Of a stretch of 64,000 nucleotides of DNA, positions 43,005 through 53,279 are shown in pieces. The notes beneath the pieces are model-generated. The model did no database searches and was not told where the DNA came from. It worked only from the letters and a program-made list of their open reading frames with translations. The stretch is taken from assembly GCA_021818585.1 (NCBI GenBank), contig JAKATU010000078.1, positions 1 to 64,000 on the forward strand, given 5' to 3'. Made by a program: the position numbers and the translations under genes. Position 1 is the stretch's first letter; each line of letters begins with the position of its first letter. The stretch is from Acidobacteriota bacterium. GTDB lineage: Bacteria > Acidobacteriota > Terriglobia > Terriglobales > Acidobacteriaceae.

Positions 43005-43979
43005 TCAGCGCTTCAGCAATTGCCCACCGCGCTCTTCGGCTTGCTGCTGCGATGCGAATGCCGGAAGCAGCCATTTGCGATATGCGGGCAGATAGCCGCG
43101 CACTGCGTCAACGTAGAGGCGCTGCATCTCGCTGGTGACGGCACCCACTTCCCCGCCACTGACCGGGCGATGGTCAACACGCACCACGGGCGCAACACCC
43201 ACGGCAGTGCCTGTAAGAAAGAGCTCGTCACTAAGATAAAGCTCGCTGCGGTCGATGGGACGCTCGACTACGGAAAGGCCGAGCTGATGCCACGCCAATT
43301 CCATGACGGAGGCTCGCGTGATGCCTTCGAGAATGTTTTCTGTAACCGAGGGCGTGATGAGCTGGCCTTTGCGCACCATGAAGAGATTGCAGGTAGCGCC
43401 TTCAGCGACGTGGCCGCTCTCGTTGAGCAGCAGCGCTTCATCAAAGCCGGCGCGGCGGGCATCGTCGCTGGCGAGCACGCTGTTGACATAGGCTCCGCAG
43501 ATTTTGCCGCGCGCGGGAATAGCGTTGTCGTTGATTCGCCGCCATGCGCTTACGCCTGCGTGTAGTCCCCTATCCGGCAGATACGCACCAAAGGGCAGCG
43601 CCACGAGGGCGAAGGCGTCGTAATCGTCGGTACGTACGCCGACACGCTCGGCGGATTTGTACGCGAGCGGGCGAATGTAGATATCCGTGTGGAAGGCATT
43701 TCGCAGGGCGAGTTCAGCGGTGATCTCGCAGAGATGCTCCGCCGATTCCGGCACGTCAATGTGCAGCAGGCCGCAGTTCTGCTTCCAGCGCTCGTAGTGT
43801 TCGCGCGGCCTCACGAGGAAAAGCTCCTGCTCAGCGTCATTCCAGTAGCCGCGAATACCTTCGAAGACTCCGGTGCCGTAGTGCAGCGCGTGGGTGAGAA
43901 TGCCGACGCGCGCTTGACTCAGCGGGAGATACTCGCCGCGGAAATAGACAATGATGTTCTGATCCACTTCAGCCTTCAT
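43005..43979 (-). CDS. ilvE: branched-chain amino acid aminotransferase
   Basis: PLP enzyme of fold type IV, 324 aa. Motifs are VYFRGEYLPLSQARVGILTH (shortened), HYGTGVFEGIRGYW, the Schiff-base Lys in ARGKICGAYVNS, NESGHVAEGATCNLFMV, and LFLTGTAVGVAPV. ATG 43979 overlaps the stop of the oxidoreductase beta-gamma gene by 11 nt. Co-translation of a Val/Leu/Ile transaminase with a 2-oxoacid:ferredoxin oxidoreductase suggests the latter acts on branched-chain 2-oxoacids. Confidence 0.9.
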   Translation of the reverse strand: MKAEVDQNIIVYFRGEYLPLSQARVGILTHALHYGTGVFEGIRGYWNDAEQELFLVRPREHYERWKQNCGLLHIDVPESAEHLCEITAELALRNAFHTDIYIRPLAYKSAERVGVRTDDYDAFALVALPFGAYLPDRGLHAGVSAWRRINDNAIPARGKICGAYVNSVLASDDARRAGFDEALLLNESGHVAEGATCNLFMVRKGQLITPSVTENILEGITRASVMELAWHQLGLSVVERPIDRSELYLSDELFLTGTAVGVAPVVRVDHRPVSGGEVGAVTSEMQRLYVDAVRGYLPAYRKWLLPAFASQQQAEERGGQLLKR

Positions 43980-45426
43980 GGACGGCCTCCTCAACCGGCT
44001 CGCGCATGAGTTCGCGGCCGCGCGCGAGTGCCCGTCGATCGAGTTCCAGCCACTTCTCGCTTTTGATCATCTGCCGCAGCGCTGCGTCCACGCTTTGCCA
44101 CGGAACGGCGCCGGTGCACTCGATCAGCGCGCCGAGCATGATCATGTTTCCGGTGCGGGCATCGCCGAGGTCTTTGGCTATCTGCGTGAAGGGACGTGCC
44201 AGCACATTCAGGTCGGTGCGTTTACATTCCCCGGGCATGGCATCGCGGTTGTAGAGTACCCATCCGCCGGGAGGTACGCTCTCATAGAACTTGTGCAGCG
44301 ACGGCTCATTCATCGCAACCAGCACATCGGGGCGCGTGACGAGCGGCGAGTCAATGGGTTCGCTGGAGATCCGCACATGGCAGTTGGAGGTTCCGGAGCG
44401 CATCTCCGGCCCGTAGGACGGCAGCCAGGAGACTTCGAGCCCGGCGTTGAGTCCTGCTTCTGCCAGTATCTCGCCCAGCAGCAAAACGCCCTGGCCTCCG
44501 AAGCCGGCCACGCGCACCTGCAGATTCGTGGCGGACTTTGCTACCTGATGCGGCACGATGCGCGCTTGATCGGCGATGCCGAGAACCTTGCGCAGATCTG
44601 CTGGAGCGGGCGCGGGAGTTTCGTGCGGTTGCGCGTCTTTGGTACGTTCGCGAATTAGGCCGAGCGGGAAGGTCTTCTCCATGACGTCGTGGACCCAGCG
44701 CTGCGACTCGACGGGAGACATTTTCCAGATGGTGGGGCAGGTGGAGAGGATCTCAACGAGGGAGAAGCCGAGGCCGCGCACCTGGTTTTCGATTGCCTTG
44801 CGAACGGCGCGGTAGGCTTGTGCGATCTGCTTGTTGTCACCGATGCCGACACGCTCAATGTAGACGGGCGCTTCGAGGGCGCCGAGCAGTTCGCTGACGC
44901 GCAGGGGGTAGCCTTCCCTTTCTGCGCTGCGCCCTTCGGGCGTGGTGGTGCTGCGCTGGCCGAGCAGCGTGGTGGGGGCAACCTGTCCGCCGGTCATGCT
45001 GTAGATGGCGTTGTTGACAAAGATGACACTGATGTTTTCGCCGCGATTGGCGGCGTGGAGAATCTCTGCCGAGCCGATGGCGGAGAGGTCGCCATCGCCC
45101 TGGTAGCTAATGACGATGCTCTGCGATCGGCTGCGCTTGACGGCAGTGGCCACGGCGGGTGCGCGGCCATGCGCCGCCTGCACGTTGCCCACGTCAAAGT
45201 AGTAGTAGGCAAAGACCGAGCAGCCTACCGGGCTGATGAGGATGGTGCGGTTCTGGATACCCAGCTCATCGATGGCCTGCGCCACCATTTTGTGAATGAT
45301 GCCGTGGCCGCAGCCGGGGCAGTAGTGGGTCTGGTGCTGCAGCTCGTCCTTGCGGTCAAAGCGCTCGTAAAAGGCCTCAGGCCGCGAGCGCGCCACTTCA
45401 TATTGCATTTCCAGATCATCCGACAT
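43969..45426 (-). CDS. 2-oxoacid:ferredoxin oxidoreductase, fused beta-gamma subunit
   Basis: 485 aa. The N-terminal part (about 1-280) is the TPP-binding beta subunit: [30 protein letters not shown], and the TPP motif [15 protein letters not shown] ... [11 protein letters not shown]. The C-terminal part (about 310-485) is the gamma subunit, starting [22 protein letters not shown]. These are usually separate genes in VOR/KOR enzymes, so this is a fusion. ATG 45426 overlaps the alpha gene by 11 nt. Confidence 0.9.
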   Translation of the reverse strand: MSDDLEMQYEVARSRPEAFYERFDRKDELQHQTHYCPGCGHGIIHKMVAQAIDELGIQNRTILISPVGCSVFAYYYFDVGNVQAAHGRAPAVATAVKRSRSQSIVISYQGDGDLSAIGSAEILHAANRGENISVIFVNNAIYSMTGGQVAPTTLLGQRSTTTPEGRSAEREGYPLRVSELLGALEAPVYIERVGIGDNKQIAQAYRAVRKAIENQVRGLGFSLVEILSTCPTIWKMSPVESQRWVHDVMEKTFPLGLIRERTKDAQPHETPAPAPADLRKVLGIADQARIVPHQVAKSATNLQVRVAGFGGQGVLLLGEILAEAGLNAGLEVSWLPSYGPEMRSGTSNCHVRISSEPIDSPLVTRPDVLVAMNEPSLHKFYESVPPGGWVLYNRDAMPGECKRTDLNVLARPFTQIAKDLGDARTGNMIMLGALIECTGAVPWQSVDAALRQMIKSEKWLELDRRALARGRELMREPVEEAVHEG

Positions 45427-46498
45427 GGACCACCTCCTCGCTTTGCGCGCTGAGTTGCACCTGTTTTTGCACAAAGGCCAGCACCTCATGGTGCGAAGGA
45501 ACGTTGCCGCCGACGCGGCTGAGGAACTCGACGGGCCGCGTTCCATTGAGTGCGAGGCGCACGTCTTCGAGCATCTGGCCGTTGCTCATCTCAACCACGA
45601 CAAAGACCTTGGCGCGCGTGGCGATGCGCACAAAGTCGGCCGTGGGAAATGGGAAGAGTGTGATGGGCCGCAGCACGCCCACGCGCAGTCCGTCGGCACG
45701 CGCCTCGGCGGCGACTGCCTTGAGGATGCGGGCCACGATGCCGTAGCCTACCAGCACTACCTCGGCGTCTTCGGTGTAAAGCTCTTCGGCGCGGGTCTCG
45801 TGGCGGCGGGCCATCTCATACTTGGCTTCGAGGTGGCGGATGTGCGCCTCCAGTTTGTCGTTGTCGAGAAAGATGGAGCTGATGAGGTTGGTGCGCGTGG
45901 CTTCGGTTCCGGCGACGGCCCACCTGGGCAGGGCAGGTTCGGTGACGGCCTGCGGGAACTCGACCGGCTCCATCATTTGCCCGATGAAGCCATCGGCCAT
46001 GAGCACGACGGGGTTGCGGTAACGGTCGGCGAGATCAAAGGCCAGCACGGTGAGGTCGACCATCTCCTGCACGGAGTGGGGCGCGAGCACCAGTGTGCGA
46101 TAGTTGCCGTGGCCACCGCCTTTGACTACCTGGTGATAGTCACTCTGCTCGGAGGTGATGTTGCCGAGGCCCGGACCCGCGCGCGTAATGTCGGCAACGA
46201 CGCAGGGCAGTTCCGCGCCGGCCATGTAGCTGATGCCCTCCTGCATGAGACTGATGCCGGGCCCGCTGGACGCGGTCATGACGCGCACGCCGGCGGCCGA
46301 TGCGCCATAGAGCATATTGATGGCGGCCACTTCGCTTTCCGCCTGCAGAAAAACTCCGCCGACCTGCGGCATGTATTTTGCGGCGGCTTCCGTAATTTCA
46401 CTGGCCGGTGTGATGGGGTAGCCGTAAAAACCGCGGCAGCCCGCGAGCACGGCGGCTTTGACGATGGCTTCGTTCCCCTTGATGAGATGTCGGCTCAT
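45416..46498 (-). CDS. 2-oxoacid:ferredoxin oxidoreductase, alpha subunit
   Basis: 360 aa. The N-terminal pyrimidine-binding domain starts [20 protein letters not shown] and [33 protein letters not shown] and [17 protein letters not shown] are typical. The transketolase C-like domain lies near [16 protein letters not shown] and [13 protein letters not shown]. It matches KorA/VorB-type subunits that oxidise 2-oxoacids to acyl-CoA with ferredoxin. Its start overlaps the ferredoxin gene stop (ATGA). Confidence 0.9.
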   Translation of the reverse strand: MSRHLIKGNEAIVKAAVLAGCRGFYGYPITPASEITEAAAKYMPQVGGVFLQAESEVAAINMLYGASAAGVRVMTASSGPGISLMQEGISYMAGAELPCVVADITRAGPGLGNITSEQSDYHQVVKGGGHGNYRTLVLAPHSVQEMVDLTVLAFDLADRYRNPVVLMADGFIGQMMEPVEFPQAVTEPALPRWAVAGTEATRTNLISSIFLDNDKLEAHIRHLEAKYEMARRHETRAEELYTEDAEVVLVGYGIVARILKAVAAEARADGLRVGVLRPITLFPFPTADFVRIATRAKVFVVVEMSNGQMLEDVRLALNGTRPVEFLSRVGGNVPSHHEVLAFVQKQVQLSAQSEEVVHVG

Positions 46499-46791
46499 GA
46501 TGCGAGTTCTCCCATGTGCTCAGCGATGACCGTGCCGGAAGGCCGCCGCGCAAGGCGCAGGACGGTGATGGCTCCAGGCTCAGGACAGGCCAGGAAGCAG
46601 ATGCCGCAACCGGTGCAGCCCGCGCCCATATAGGTCGCCGACGGGTAGCCGTAGTGGTTGATGTGCTCGCTGAGGTGCAGAACATCCGTAGGACAGGCTT
46701 CCACGCAGAGACCGCAGCCCTTGCATTCTTCCTCGTCGATGCTGATCGAGCCGCGATCCGGCTTGGAATTTCGCTTTTCTGGATTCGTCAT
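46495..46791 (-). CDS. 2[4Fe-4S] ferredoxin, delta subunit of the oxidoreductase
   Basis: 98 aa with two CxxCxxCxxxC(P) clusters: C23, C26, C29, C33 and C59, C62, C65, C69. It supplies the electron relay of the 2-oxoacid oxidoreductase. ATG 46791 follows GAAGGAGGGG; ATG 46806 is a less favoured alternative. It is the first gene of the operon, and a perfect GTGACG-AG-CGTCAC dyad lies 130 bp upstream. Confidence 0.9.
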   Translation of the reverse strand: MTNPEKRNSKPDRGSISIDEEECKGCGLCVEACPTDVLHLSEHINHYGYPSATYMGAGCTGCGICFLACPEPGAITVLRLARRPSGTVIAEHMGELAS

Positions 46792-46920
46792 GATCCCCTC
46801 CTTCATGCGGGTGGAAGCAGAAGCAACTGGGCAGCCTGCGAAAGGCGCACGGCTCCAGGACCCGCAGAAGGTCTCCACTGGAAAACGTTGTAAGGTAGTC
46901 CTCATGTCGTGGAACTGACA

Positions 46921-46934
46921 GTGACGAGCGTCAC
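46921..46934. promoter_or_regulatory. Crp/Fnr-family-like operator
   Basis: GTGACGAGCGTCAC is a perfect dyad with a 2-bp centre and differs from the copy at 37712-37725 at only one base. It lies 130 bp before the ferredoxin start codon. A redox-responsive Crp/Fnr regulator would make sense for an oxygen-sensitive ferredoxin enzyme, but this is inference. Confidence 0.45.
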
Positions 46935-47056
46935 GCCGGTGGAACGGCTTCTCTTTTTGAGGATTGACAATTTTGCGGGTAAAAGAACTGACGGCTTCTA
47001 CAAACCCGAGAGAAGCCGCCGGCAATCTTTGCAGTGGGGAGCGAACTCTCTCCGCA

Positions 47057-49459
47057 TTATGCGCCTTCGACGATCCGCAGCGTGACGGGGGATGGTGACG
47101 GAAGTGACGAATGGCCGGCATGGACACGAATGATGCCGTGCCGGCCGGGTTGTGTACGAATCCAGACGGCTGCCATGCCGCCGTTTTCTTCCAGATCAAA
47201 TGGATTTGTACCCAGGATGATTCCGGGGCCTTCGAGCTTGAGCGTGACGGTTCCGCCGGCGAAGGCGCGCGGAGCGCCGTACTTGTCCACGACGCCGAAG
47301 GCGAGACGGGTGGAGTCCGAGCCATCGCCGCGCAGTTCCGCGTCATCGGCCATGAACCACAAACGGTCATGAGCAGGGTCGGAGGAGAATGAGCGTGACA
47401 ACACCATTTTGTCGCCCACGTAGCCGCGGATTTCCAGTTCCGGCTTGTTGTCTCCATCGATCCTGAGGTTGGCAAAAAAGGGTGGATACGCGGTGTTCGG
47501 GAAGCTTTCGCGGTCAGGATGCAGGACGGCGTGACGCTTGCCGCCGATGAAAAGCTCGAGCCGCTCGCAGTTGGAGAAGATGGCGGCGCGTTCTCCGGGG
47601 CCTTGTGGCGTCTGCTTGCCAAAGTCCCAGTAGAAATCGGGAGCTATGACCGGACGCACGCGCGGATCTACCTGGCTCTGGTAATACGATGCGCCCAGCT
47701 TGGGCAGACGGAAGAAGTCTGCGACACCGGAATACTTCATCGCGTGGAAGCCATTCAGAAGACTGGGGTAGTCATACGCACACCACGCCAGCAGGCCGGA
47801 GCAGCGCTCATATCCGGCTGCCTTGTCATGCGCCTCGGCGTGAAACAATGCCTGATCCTGCTGGGTCACGGGCGAGCCGTTGCGCCGGTAGCGCAAGTCG
47901 AAGCCATGGCCCGCGGCATAATTAAACTGGCCCACGGATTCCGACACAAGATACGGAACCCCCGGCAGCGGCGGAGAAATGCTGACCGTACCGGGCTTCG
48001 TCGTCTGGTAGTCGTCAAAGGCAAAGACGTCCTGATGCCACTCGGTCTTCCATGTTTTTCTGGATTGCCCGGTCATCGTCCCTGAGGTTTGTCGCGTGCT
48101 GTCGAGCGACAGCGCGATCTCTCGCGTTTTCCTGTACAAGGGTGGGTCGTTGGGAGACTCGTTGATGCGCACGCCCCAGATGATGACGGAGGGATGATTG
48201 CGGTCGCGGATGACCATTTCGCGAACGTCGCGCAGCACGAAGTCCTGGAATTTGGGTCCCCCGATGTACTGCCATCCCGGCGTCTCTTCCCAAACCATCA
48301 GACCCAACTCATCGCAGGCATCCATGAAGGCCTCAGACTGCGGGTAGTGCGAGCAGCGCACCATGTTGCAGTTGAGCTGTTTGCGCAGCATGATGGCGTC
48401 CTGACGCATAGTACGGTTGGAGGCGGCAAAGCCGAAGTAGGGATAGATTTCGTGTCGGTTGAGTCCGAAGAGCCGGAACTTTTTCCCATTGAGAAAGAAC
48501 CCATCCACCTCGAAGCGCGCCTCGCGGAAGCCGGTGCGGGTTTTGTAGCGGTGCAAAGGCTTGTCGTTGACAAATAGCGTGACTTCCACGTCGTACAGCT
48601 CGGGGTTGTCGCAGCCCCACAGGCGAATGTTGCCAAGGTCACGCAGCGTCAAGCTAACCTGCTGCTCAGGGTTCTCGATGCGTAAACGATGGGATGTGCC
48701 GGCAATCTCTTTGCCGTTCTTCCAGAGCGTGGCCTGGAGGCGCACATTGGCCGGCAGTTTCCCCGCTGCGTCGAGTTGACAAATGACATCGAGCCTGCGC
48801 TGCTCGTTGAGCACTTCGGCGGGCCGGGCGAATACGTCACGGAGATAGATTTCCGGAACAGCGCGCAGGGTGACGGCGCCGTTGATTCCTCCGGGGACGA
48901 GGTAATCCATTCCTTTGGGCCCTTTCGGGGACCCAGTCGGCGGCACCTGCAGCCAGCGCGAGTCAACCGCCAGGGAAAGCGTATTTTCGCCTTGCTTCAC
49001 CAAGCCGGTGACTTCATATTCAAACGGAAGAAAGCCACCCAGATGCTCGGGCAGCGGGTGACCGTTGAGTGTCGGTGAGGTTCCTTCCATGACGCGGTCA
49101 AAATGCAGGAAGAGCCGCAGGCCGCGCATATTCTCCGGTACGACAAACCGGCGACGGTATCCCCAGACATGCTCCCATGTCTCCGGATTCCAGTTCTGCC
49201 AGGAGAGCGGCGTATCTGCATGCGGCAGCGTGATGGACGCGCCGGCCGCAGGACTGGCGGCGATCGGCAACCGGCCCTCGAAGATCCAATCCTGGTTGAG
49301 GGACAGAACATGGTGCGCCGGTCCGCGGAATCGTTCCGAGGGATGTTCCGCTCCCCACGCATGCAGCACAGGAACACTGGTGACGACGGAGCTCGCCGCG
49401 CACCCCCACAAAAAACTGCGCCGTGATATCGGCACGGATTCCTTCTCTTTGGCTGACAA
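47057..49459 (-). CDS. GH2 family glycoside hydrolase (beta-galactosidase-like), Tat-exported
   Basis: 800 aa. A twin-arginine signal ([14 protein letters not shown]) predicts folded export. Order: sugar-binding jelly roll (about 50-200), immunoglobulin-like domain, TIM barrel from about 335 ([20 protein letters not shown] shortened), and a C-terminal beta domain. The acid/base Glu is E434 in [15 protein letters not shown], and the likely nucleophile is E507 in [10 protein letters not shown]. The usual WSxGNE is changed to WGVRINE. The TTG at 49459 has AAGGAG at 10 nt; the in-frame GTG eight codons later is an alternative. It is downstream of the first TonB receptor. Confidence 0.88.
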   Translation of the reverse strand: MSAKEKESVPISRRSFLWGCAASSVVTSVPVLHAWGAEHPSERFRGPAHHVLSLNQDWIFEGRLPIAASPAAGASITLPHADTPLSWQNWNPETWEHVWGYRRRFVVPENMRGLRLFLHFDRVMEGTSPTLNGHPLPEHLGGFLPFEYEVTGLVKQGENTLSLAVDSRWLQVPPTGSPKGPKGMDYLVPGGINGAVTLRAVPEIYLRDVFARPAEVLNEQRRLDVICQLDAAGKLPANVRLQATLWKNGKEIAGTSHRLRIENPEQQVSLTLRDLGNIRLWGCDNPELYDVEVTLFVNDKPLHRYKTRTGFREARFEVDGFFLNGKKFRLFGLNRHEIYPYFGFAASNRTMRQDAIMLRKQLNCNMVRCSHYPQSEAFMDACDELGLMVWEETPGWQYIGGPKFQDFVLRDVREMVIRDRNHPSVIIWGVRINESPNDPPLYRKTREIALSLDSTRQTSGTMTGQSRKTWKTEWHQDVFAFDDYQTTKPGTVSISPPLPGVPYLVSESVGQFNYAAGHGFDLRYRRNGSPVTQQDQALFHAEAHDKAAGYERCSGLLAWCAYDYPSLLNGFHAMKYSGVADFFRLPKLGASYYQSQVDPRVRPVIAPDFYWDFGKQTPQGPGERAAIFSNCERLELFIGGKRHAVLHPDRESFPNTAYPPFFANLRIDGDNKPELEIRGYVGDKMVLSRSFSSDPAHDRLWFMADDAELRGDGSDSTRLAFGVVDKYGAPRAFAGGTVTLKLEGPGIILGTNPFDLEENGGMAAVWIRTQPGRHGIIRVHAGHSSLPSPSPVTLRIVEGA

Positions 49460-49513
49460 CGGATCGATACTCCTTTGTGCAGGATATGACTTTACTGTTG
49501 ATGAAATTCAGTG

Positions 49514-49555
49514 AAAGAAAAAATGGGCGGATATTCGGTGACTGCCTATCCGCCC
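49514..49555 (-). terminator. rho-independent terminator after TonB receptor 1
   Basis: On the minus strand GGGCGGATA pairs with TATCCGCCC around a 13-nt loop and is followed by ATTTTTTCTTT. A further perfect hairpin (ATCACTTG/CAAGTGAT, 49562-49580) lies just before it in transcription order. Confidence 0.8.
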
Positions 49556-49673
49556 GGGAAAATCACTTGGGTCAAGTGATGTCTGGATCGCGTCTCAGGG
49601 TGAGTGAATCACGAGCGTGTCGCGAGCCACATTTCCGCGAGAAACGCGTTCTGATGTTGTGGTGGAGCAGATT

Positions 49674-52600
49674 CTAGAAGCGAATCTTCCCCACCAATTG
49701 CATGGCGCGGCCTCCGACTGTCACAGTGCGAATCTGAGCATTGTGCCCCGGGCCGATCGCGGCATCCGGCAGGCCAAAGCTGGGATGGTTGATGACGTTG
49801 GTGGCGTTGGCGCTGAGCTGGAAGGTCATTCCATGAACCAATCGGAAGGTCTTGCTCAGAGCAAAGTTCACATTCAGCAGACCTGGGCCTCTCAGTGTGT
49901 TTCTTCCTGAATCGCCAAAGGTGGCCGGCCCGGGCGACACAAAGGCATTTACGTTAAACCACTCCGATGGAGACGGATTCGCCAACTGCGGATTGCCCAC
50001 AACATTCGGATACTGCTGCCCAGCCTGACTGTAACTGGTGTTGTTGGCCATGAAGACAGTAAAAGGATTGCCGCCCTGAGCCACTATCGTCGCCGAGCTC
50101 AGCCAGCCGCCTACGACTTCATCCAGCAGATTCTTCCTGTTGAGGAACATGCGGCCTTCGCCGAATGGAAGCTCGTAAACCATCTGCCCCTTGAACATAT
50201 TCCGAATATCGAAGTTCGACGGACCGTAGCTCGCGCTGGGATCATGAGCGTTCTGGAAGTTGCGGTTGCCAAAGTATCCACCCTGGCCGGAGCTGTCCGA
50301 CTCATTCAGGAATTTGGACCATGTGTAGTTAAAGTTGAATTCCAGCCCGTTGCTCATCCGCTTCGTAATGGAAGCCTGCAGCGAGTTATAGTTCGAGATA
50401 CCTAGATTCTGGTATCCGGTGATGCCCTGGTAATTCGGGTAAGGGCGGGCGTTGGTTGAGCCGCTTGCATCGTTGGGAGCCAGCAAGCCCTGCGGGACCT
50501 GGTTGAGATCGGTGAAAAACGGCTGATCGGCTCCATGGCTGGCCACATACGCAATCTCGGTCACCATATTTTGACCCATCTGCCTTTGGATGGACAGATT
50601 CCACTGATAGAGCTTGGCTGCAGGAGTGTGGTACTGCGTATAGCCCACGCCCTGATGGTTATAGGAGTCAGGCGCAAGAGGCGAGCTGAGATACCGCGAA
50701 TTGACGCTTGCCCCTGCGGAGCCCTGATAGTTGACGTTGCCGCTCGAACTCAGGAGAACTACCGGAAGCGCTCCGTTGGTGCTGTCGTTCTCTCCACCGC
50801 TGGAGCTGAACGCAGCGCCGTTGCCGCCGCCGTAGGTATCCGCCGACCACGGATACGTGTAAAGACCAAAGCCGCCTCGGATGGTCATGTCGCTTACCGG
50901 CTGGTAGGAGAAGCCGACGCGCGGCATCAAGACATCCCACAACGGATGCTGCAGGGAGGTGCGCCCATTCGTATGCGTAACGGCATACCACATGGCGCCC
51001 GGCGTATTGGTGGCGGGGTTGATGATGGTTGGATCAAAGGCTCTCTGGTTGCCGTGCACCTCATGCCAGCCGGTTTCACCCATCCAGCGGAGACCCAGAT
51101 TAATGGTGAGGTTCGGACGCATCTTGAAATCGTCGTTCACAAATAACTGCGGCGCCTTCATGCGCGCGCCATACTCCGGCGACACGCCCGCATTCCAGTT
51201 GTTCGCATACCCAAGCAGGAAGTCCGCGTAGGATACGCCTGTGGAGTTCGCCGTGCCCTGGGTTGATGCCGTGTAGTCGCCGTTAAAGGTCATGGTGCCT
51301 GCGTTGATATTGCCCCAGGCCGTCGAGTCGAGGCGCTCGATCAGGAACTCGCCGCCGAAGTGCAGTACATGCCGACCGTGAATCAATGTGACGACATCCG
51401 ATGGATCGAAGACGAATTCCTTATAGACCGCGTTGACGCCGGGCTGAAGGGAGTATTCCCCGCTGATGTTGATCGTGGGAAACGCATCCGCCTTGGCGAA
51501 CTGCCAGCCGAGCTTCTGCGGAAAGCCCTGGCCGAGGCTGTAAGGGACAAAAAAGTCCTCCTCATCGGTGAAGCCCAGACGCGCTTCGTTCATCGCGGAA
51601 GCGTTGAGCGTCCATACATCAGAAACCTGCGCGTTGCTGTTCTCAATGGAGGAGGAGAAGCAGTCGATGGGGCAGATACCCTGGTTCAATGTTTGTGCCG
51701 GACGATCTCCCCAGAATTCAGATGCAGTGAATCGATTCTTCGGCGTGATGTCGTAGTCGAGCCGCCCAAAGAAGCGCTGTTCGGGCGTGGAACTTGGGAC
51801 ATTGTAGAAATAATTGTCCTGCGGGATCCCGTTCTTGACGGTGCCGGTGATGTTTGGCTCAGGGAAATAAGCCTGAATGGCCTTGGCGACAGAATCAATC
51901 AAGTTGGCGGGGATCTTGTTTCCGTTGCCGTATTCCTGTGCAAAGGACTTTCTTGTCACCACGCCATTCGCGCCGATCGTCTGCGTGGTGGGATCGTAGA
52001 TGGTCGGCATGCCGGTAAAGTCGCCTTGGCGCATGGCGTCACTCGGCACGGAGATAAAGCCATTGGCCGCGCCGCCGTGGTCAACGATGCGGTCGTAATC
52101 AAAAAAGAAGAACATGCGGTGTGGAATGATGGGTCCGCCGATATTGCCGCCGAACTCGTTGTAATGGAGTGCCGGAACCTTGGCCTTGACGCCAAAGGAA
52201 TAAGGAGCGGCGTTCAACGCATTGTTCTGAAAGTACTCATAGGCTTCGCCGTGGAAGCGATTGCCGCCGCCCTTGCTGATGCGGTTGTAAATCATGCCGC
52301 CGACGCCATACTGCGCCGAGAACAGGGAGTCGCTGACATCCACCTCGGAGAGCGCATCCAGAATCATGGGCACGGCAATGTTGTTGCTCTGCGGAGAAGA
52401 AGTGGTCGCGCCGTCAAGAAGAGTCGTGGAAAACGGCTCGCTGCCATTAGCCGAAACTCCGGAAACGCCGGGGTTCGCCGTGCTGTTGCTTCCTGCCGGC
52501 GTACCCGCGGTTCCGGGCAGCAGAGTCAAAAAGCCCTGCCAGTCTGCGCCAAACCCAACCTGAGGCAACTGTTGCAACTGATGCGCGGTAAAAGTTTTAG

Positions 52601-53000
52601 ATTGGGTCGCGCTGGTTGTCTTGAGAAGAGGAGCCTGAGTGGTGACCACAACACGCTGCGTGGCTGCGCCAACCTGCATTCTGGCGTTCAGGCCGAGAGT
52701 GCCGACCTGCAGGGTAATGGGTCCGAGCACCAGTTTCTTGAAGCCCGGCATGGAAAACGTCAGCAGGTAGTGGTCCGCCACAATGGCGCCGGTGTCATAC
52801 AGTCCAGATGCATTGGTTTTATAGGTGCGGGTCACATCCTTTTCAATATCTTTAACCGTTACAACAACTCCAGGTATAACTGCTCCGCTCTGATCGGTAA
52901 CCGTACCGCGGATATCTCCTGAGTTCGTCGCCTGACCCCACATAGGTATCGCGCTGACGGCAAGAGCGAGCATCACCAGCGTTTTAGTTATTTTGTTCAC
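49674..53000 (-). CDS. Oar-like TonB-dependent receptor 1
   Basis: Outer-membrane receptor of about 1108 aa. A signal peptide (LVMLALAVSAIPMWGQ) is followed by a carboxypeptidase-regulatory-like beta domain (GDIRGTVTDQSGAVIPGVVV), a plug region (LLKTTSATQSKTFTAHQLQQ), and a 22-strand-type barrel ending in the aromatic C-terminus GKIRF. The GTG at 53000 has GGAG 6 nt upstream; a GTG at 53012 would add four residues. In Acidobacteriota these receptors are thought to import oligosaccharides. The GH2 gene follows downstream. Confidence 0.88.
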   Translation of the reverse strand: MNKITKTLVMLALAVSAIPMWGQATNSGDIRGTVTDQSGAVIPGVVVTVKDIEKDVTRTYKTNASGLYDTGAIVADHYLLTFSMPGFKKLVLGPITLQVGTLGLNARMQVGAATQRVVVTTQAPLLKTTSATQSKTFTAHQLQQLPQVGFGADWQGFLTLLPGTAGTPAGSNSTANPGVSGVSANGSEPFSTTLLDGATTSSPQSNNIAVPMILDALSEVDVSDSLFSAQYGVGGMIYNRISKGGGNRFHGEAYEYFQNNALNAAPYSFGVKAKVPALHYNEFGGNIGGPIIPHRMFFFFDYDRIVDHGGAANGFISVPSDAMRQGDFTGMPTIYDPTTQTIGANGVVTRKSFAQEYGNGNKIPANLIDSVAKAIQAYFPEPNITGTVKNGIPQDNYFYNVPSSTPEQRFFGRLDYDITPKNRFTASEFWGDRPAQTLNQGICPIDCFSSSIENSNAQVSDVWTLNASAMNEARLGFTDEEDFFVPYSLGQGFPQKLGWQFAKADAFPTINISGEYSLQPGVNAVYKEFVFDPSDVVTLIHGRHVLHFGGEFLIERLDSTAWGNINAGTMTFNGDYTASTQGTANSTGVSYADFLLGYANNWNAGVSPEYGARMKAPQLFVNDDFKMRPNLTINLGLRWMGETGWHEVHGNQRAFDPTIINPATNTPGAMWYAVTHTNGRTSLQHPLWDVLMPRVGFSYQPVSDMTIRGGFGLYTYPWSADTYGGGNGAAFSSSGGENDSTNGALPVVLLSSSGNVNYQGSAGASVNSRYLSSPLAPDSYNHQGVGYTQYHTPAAKLYQWNLSIQRQMGQNMVTEIAYVASHGADQPFFTDLNQVPQGLLAPNDASGSTNARPYPNYQGITGYQNLGISNYNSLQASITKRMSNGLEFNFNYTWSKFLNESDSSGQGGYFGNRNFQNAHDPSASYGPSNFDIRNMFKGQMVYELPFGEGRMFLNRKNLLDEVVGGWLSSATIVAQGGNPFTVFMANNTSYSQAGQQYPNVVGNPQLANPSPSEWFNVNAFVSPGPATFGDSGRNTLRGPGLLNVNFALSKTFRLVHGMTFQLSANATNVINHPSFGLPDAAIGPGHNAQIRTVTVGGRAMQLVGKIRF

Positions 53001-53279
53001 TGTATTCTCCACAAGAGGGTGATCTATTTTTGTTGTCTATTCTTCGGTTGCTTCAACGCATTGAATCCGGATGGGAATCTGCAATCGATTACATCGAGAC
53101 TGCGGTAAAAGGCTCCAGTTACTACTGGAGACCCGGTTTGACGGATTAACCTCGTCCGGCCCGGCTGGCTGCTGACCGCAAGCGATGAGCAACCAGCCGA
53201 ACCACATGAAACCACTCCAGGTAACAACTGCATCCCTGGGGGAGTAGCTATTCTGCTTCACCCAGGCAAAACTTCGTTG

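Noticed and set aside
51360-52922. 520-codon plus-strand open frame opposite TonB receptor 1
   Set aside because: Antisense shadow of a receptor whose domains and C-terminal aromatic end are complete.
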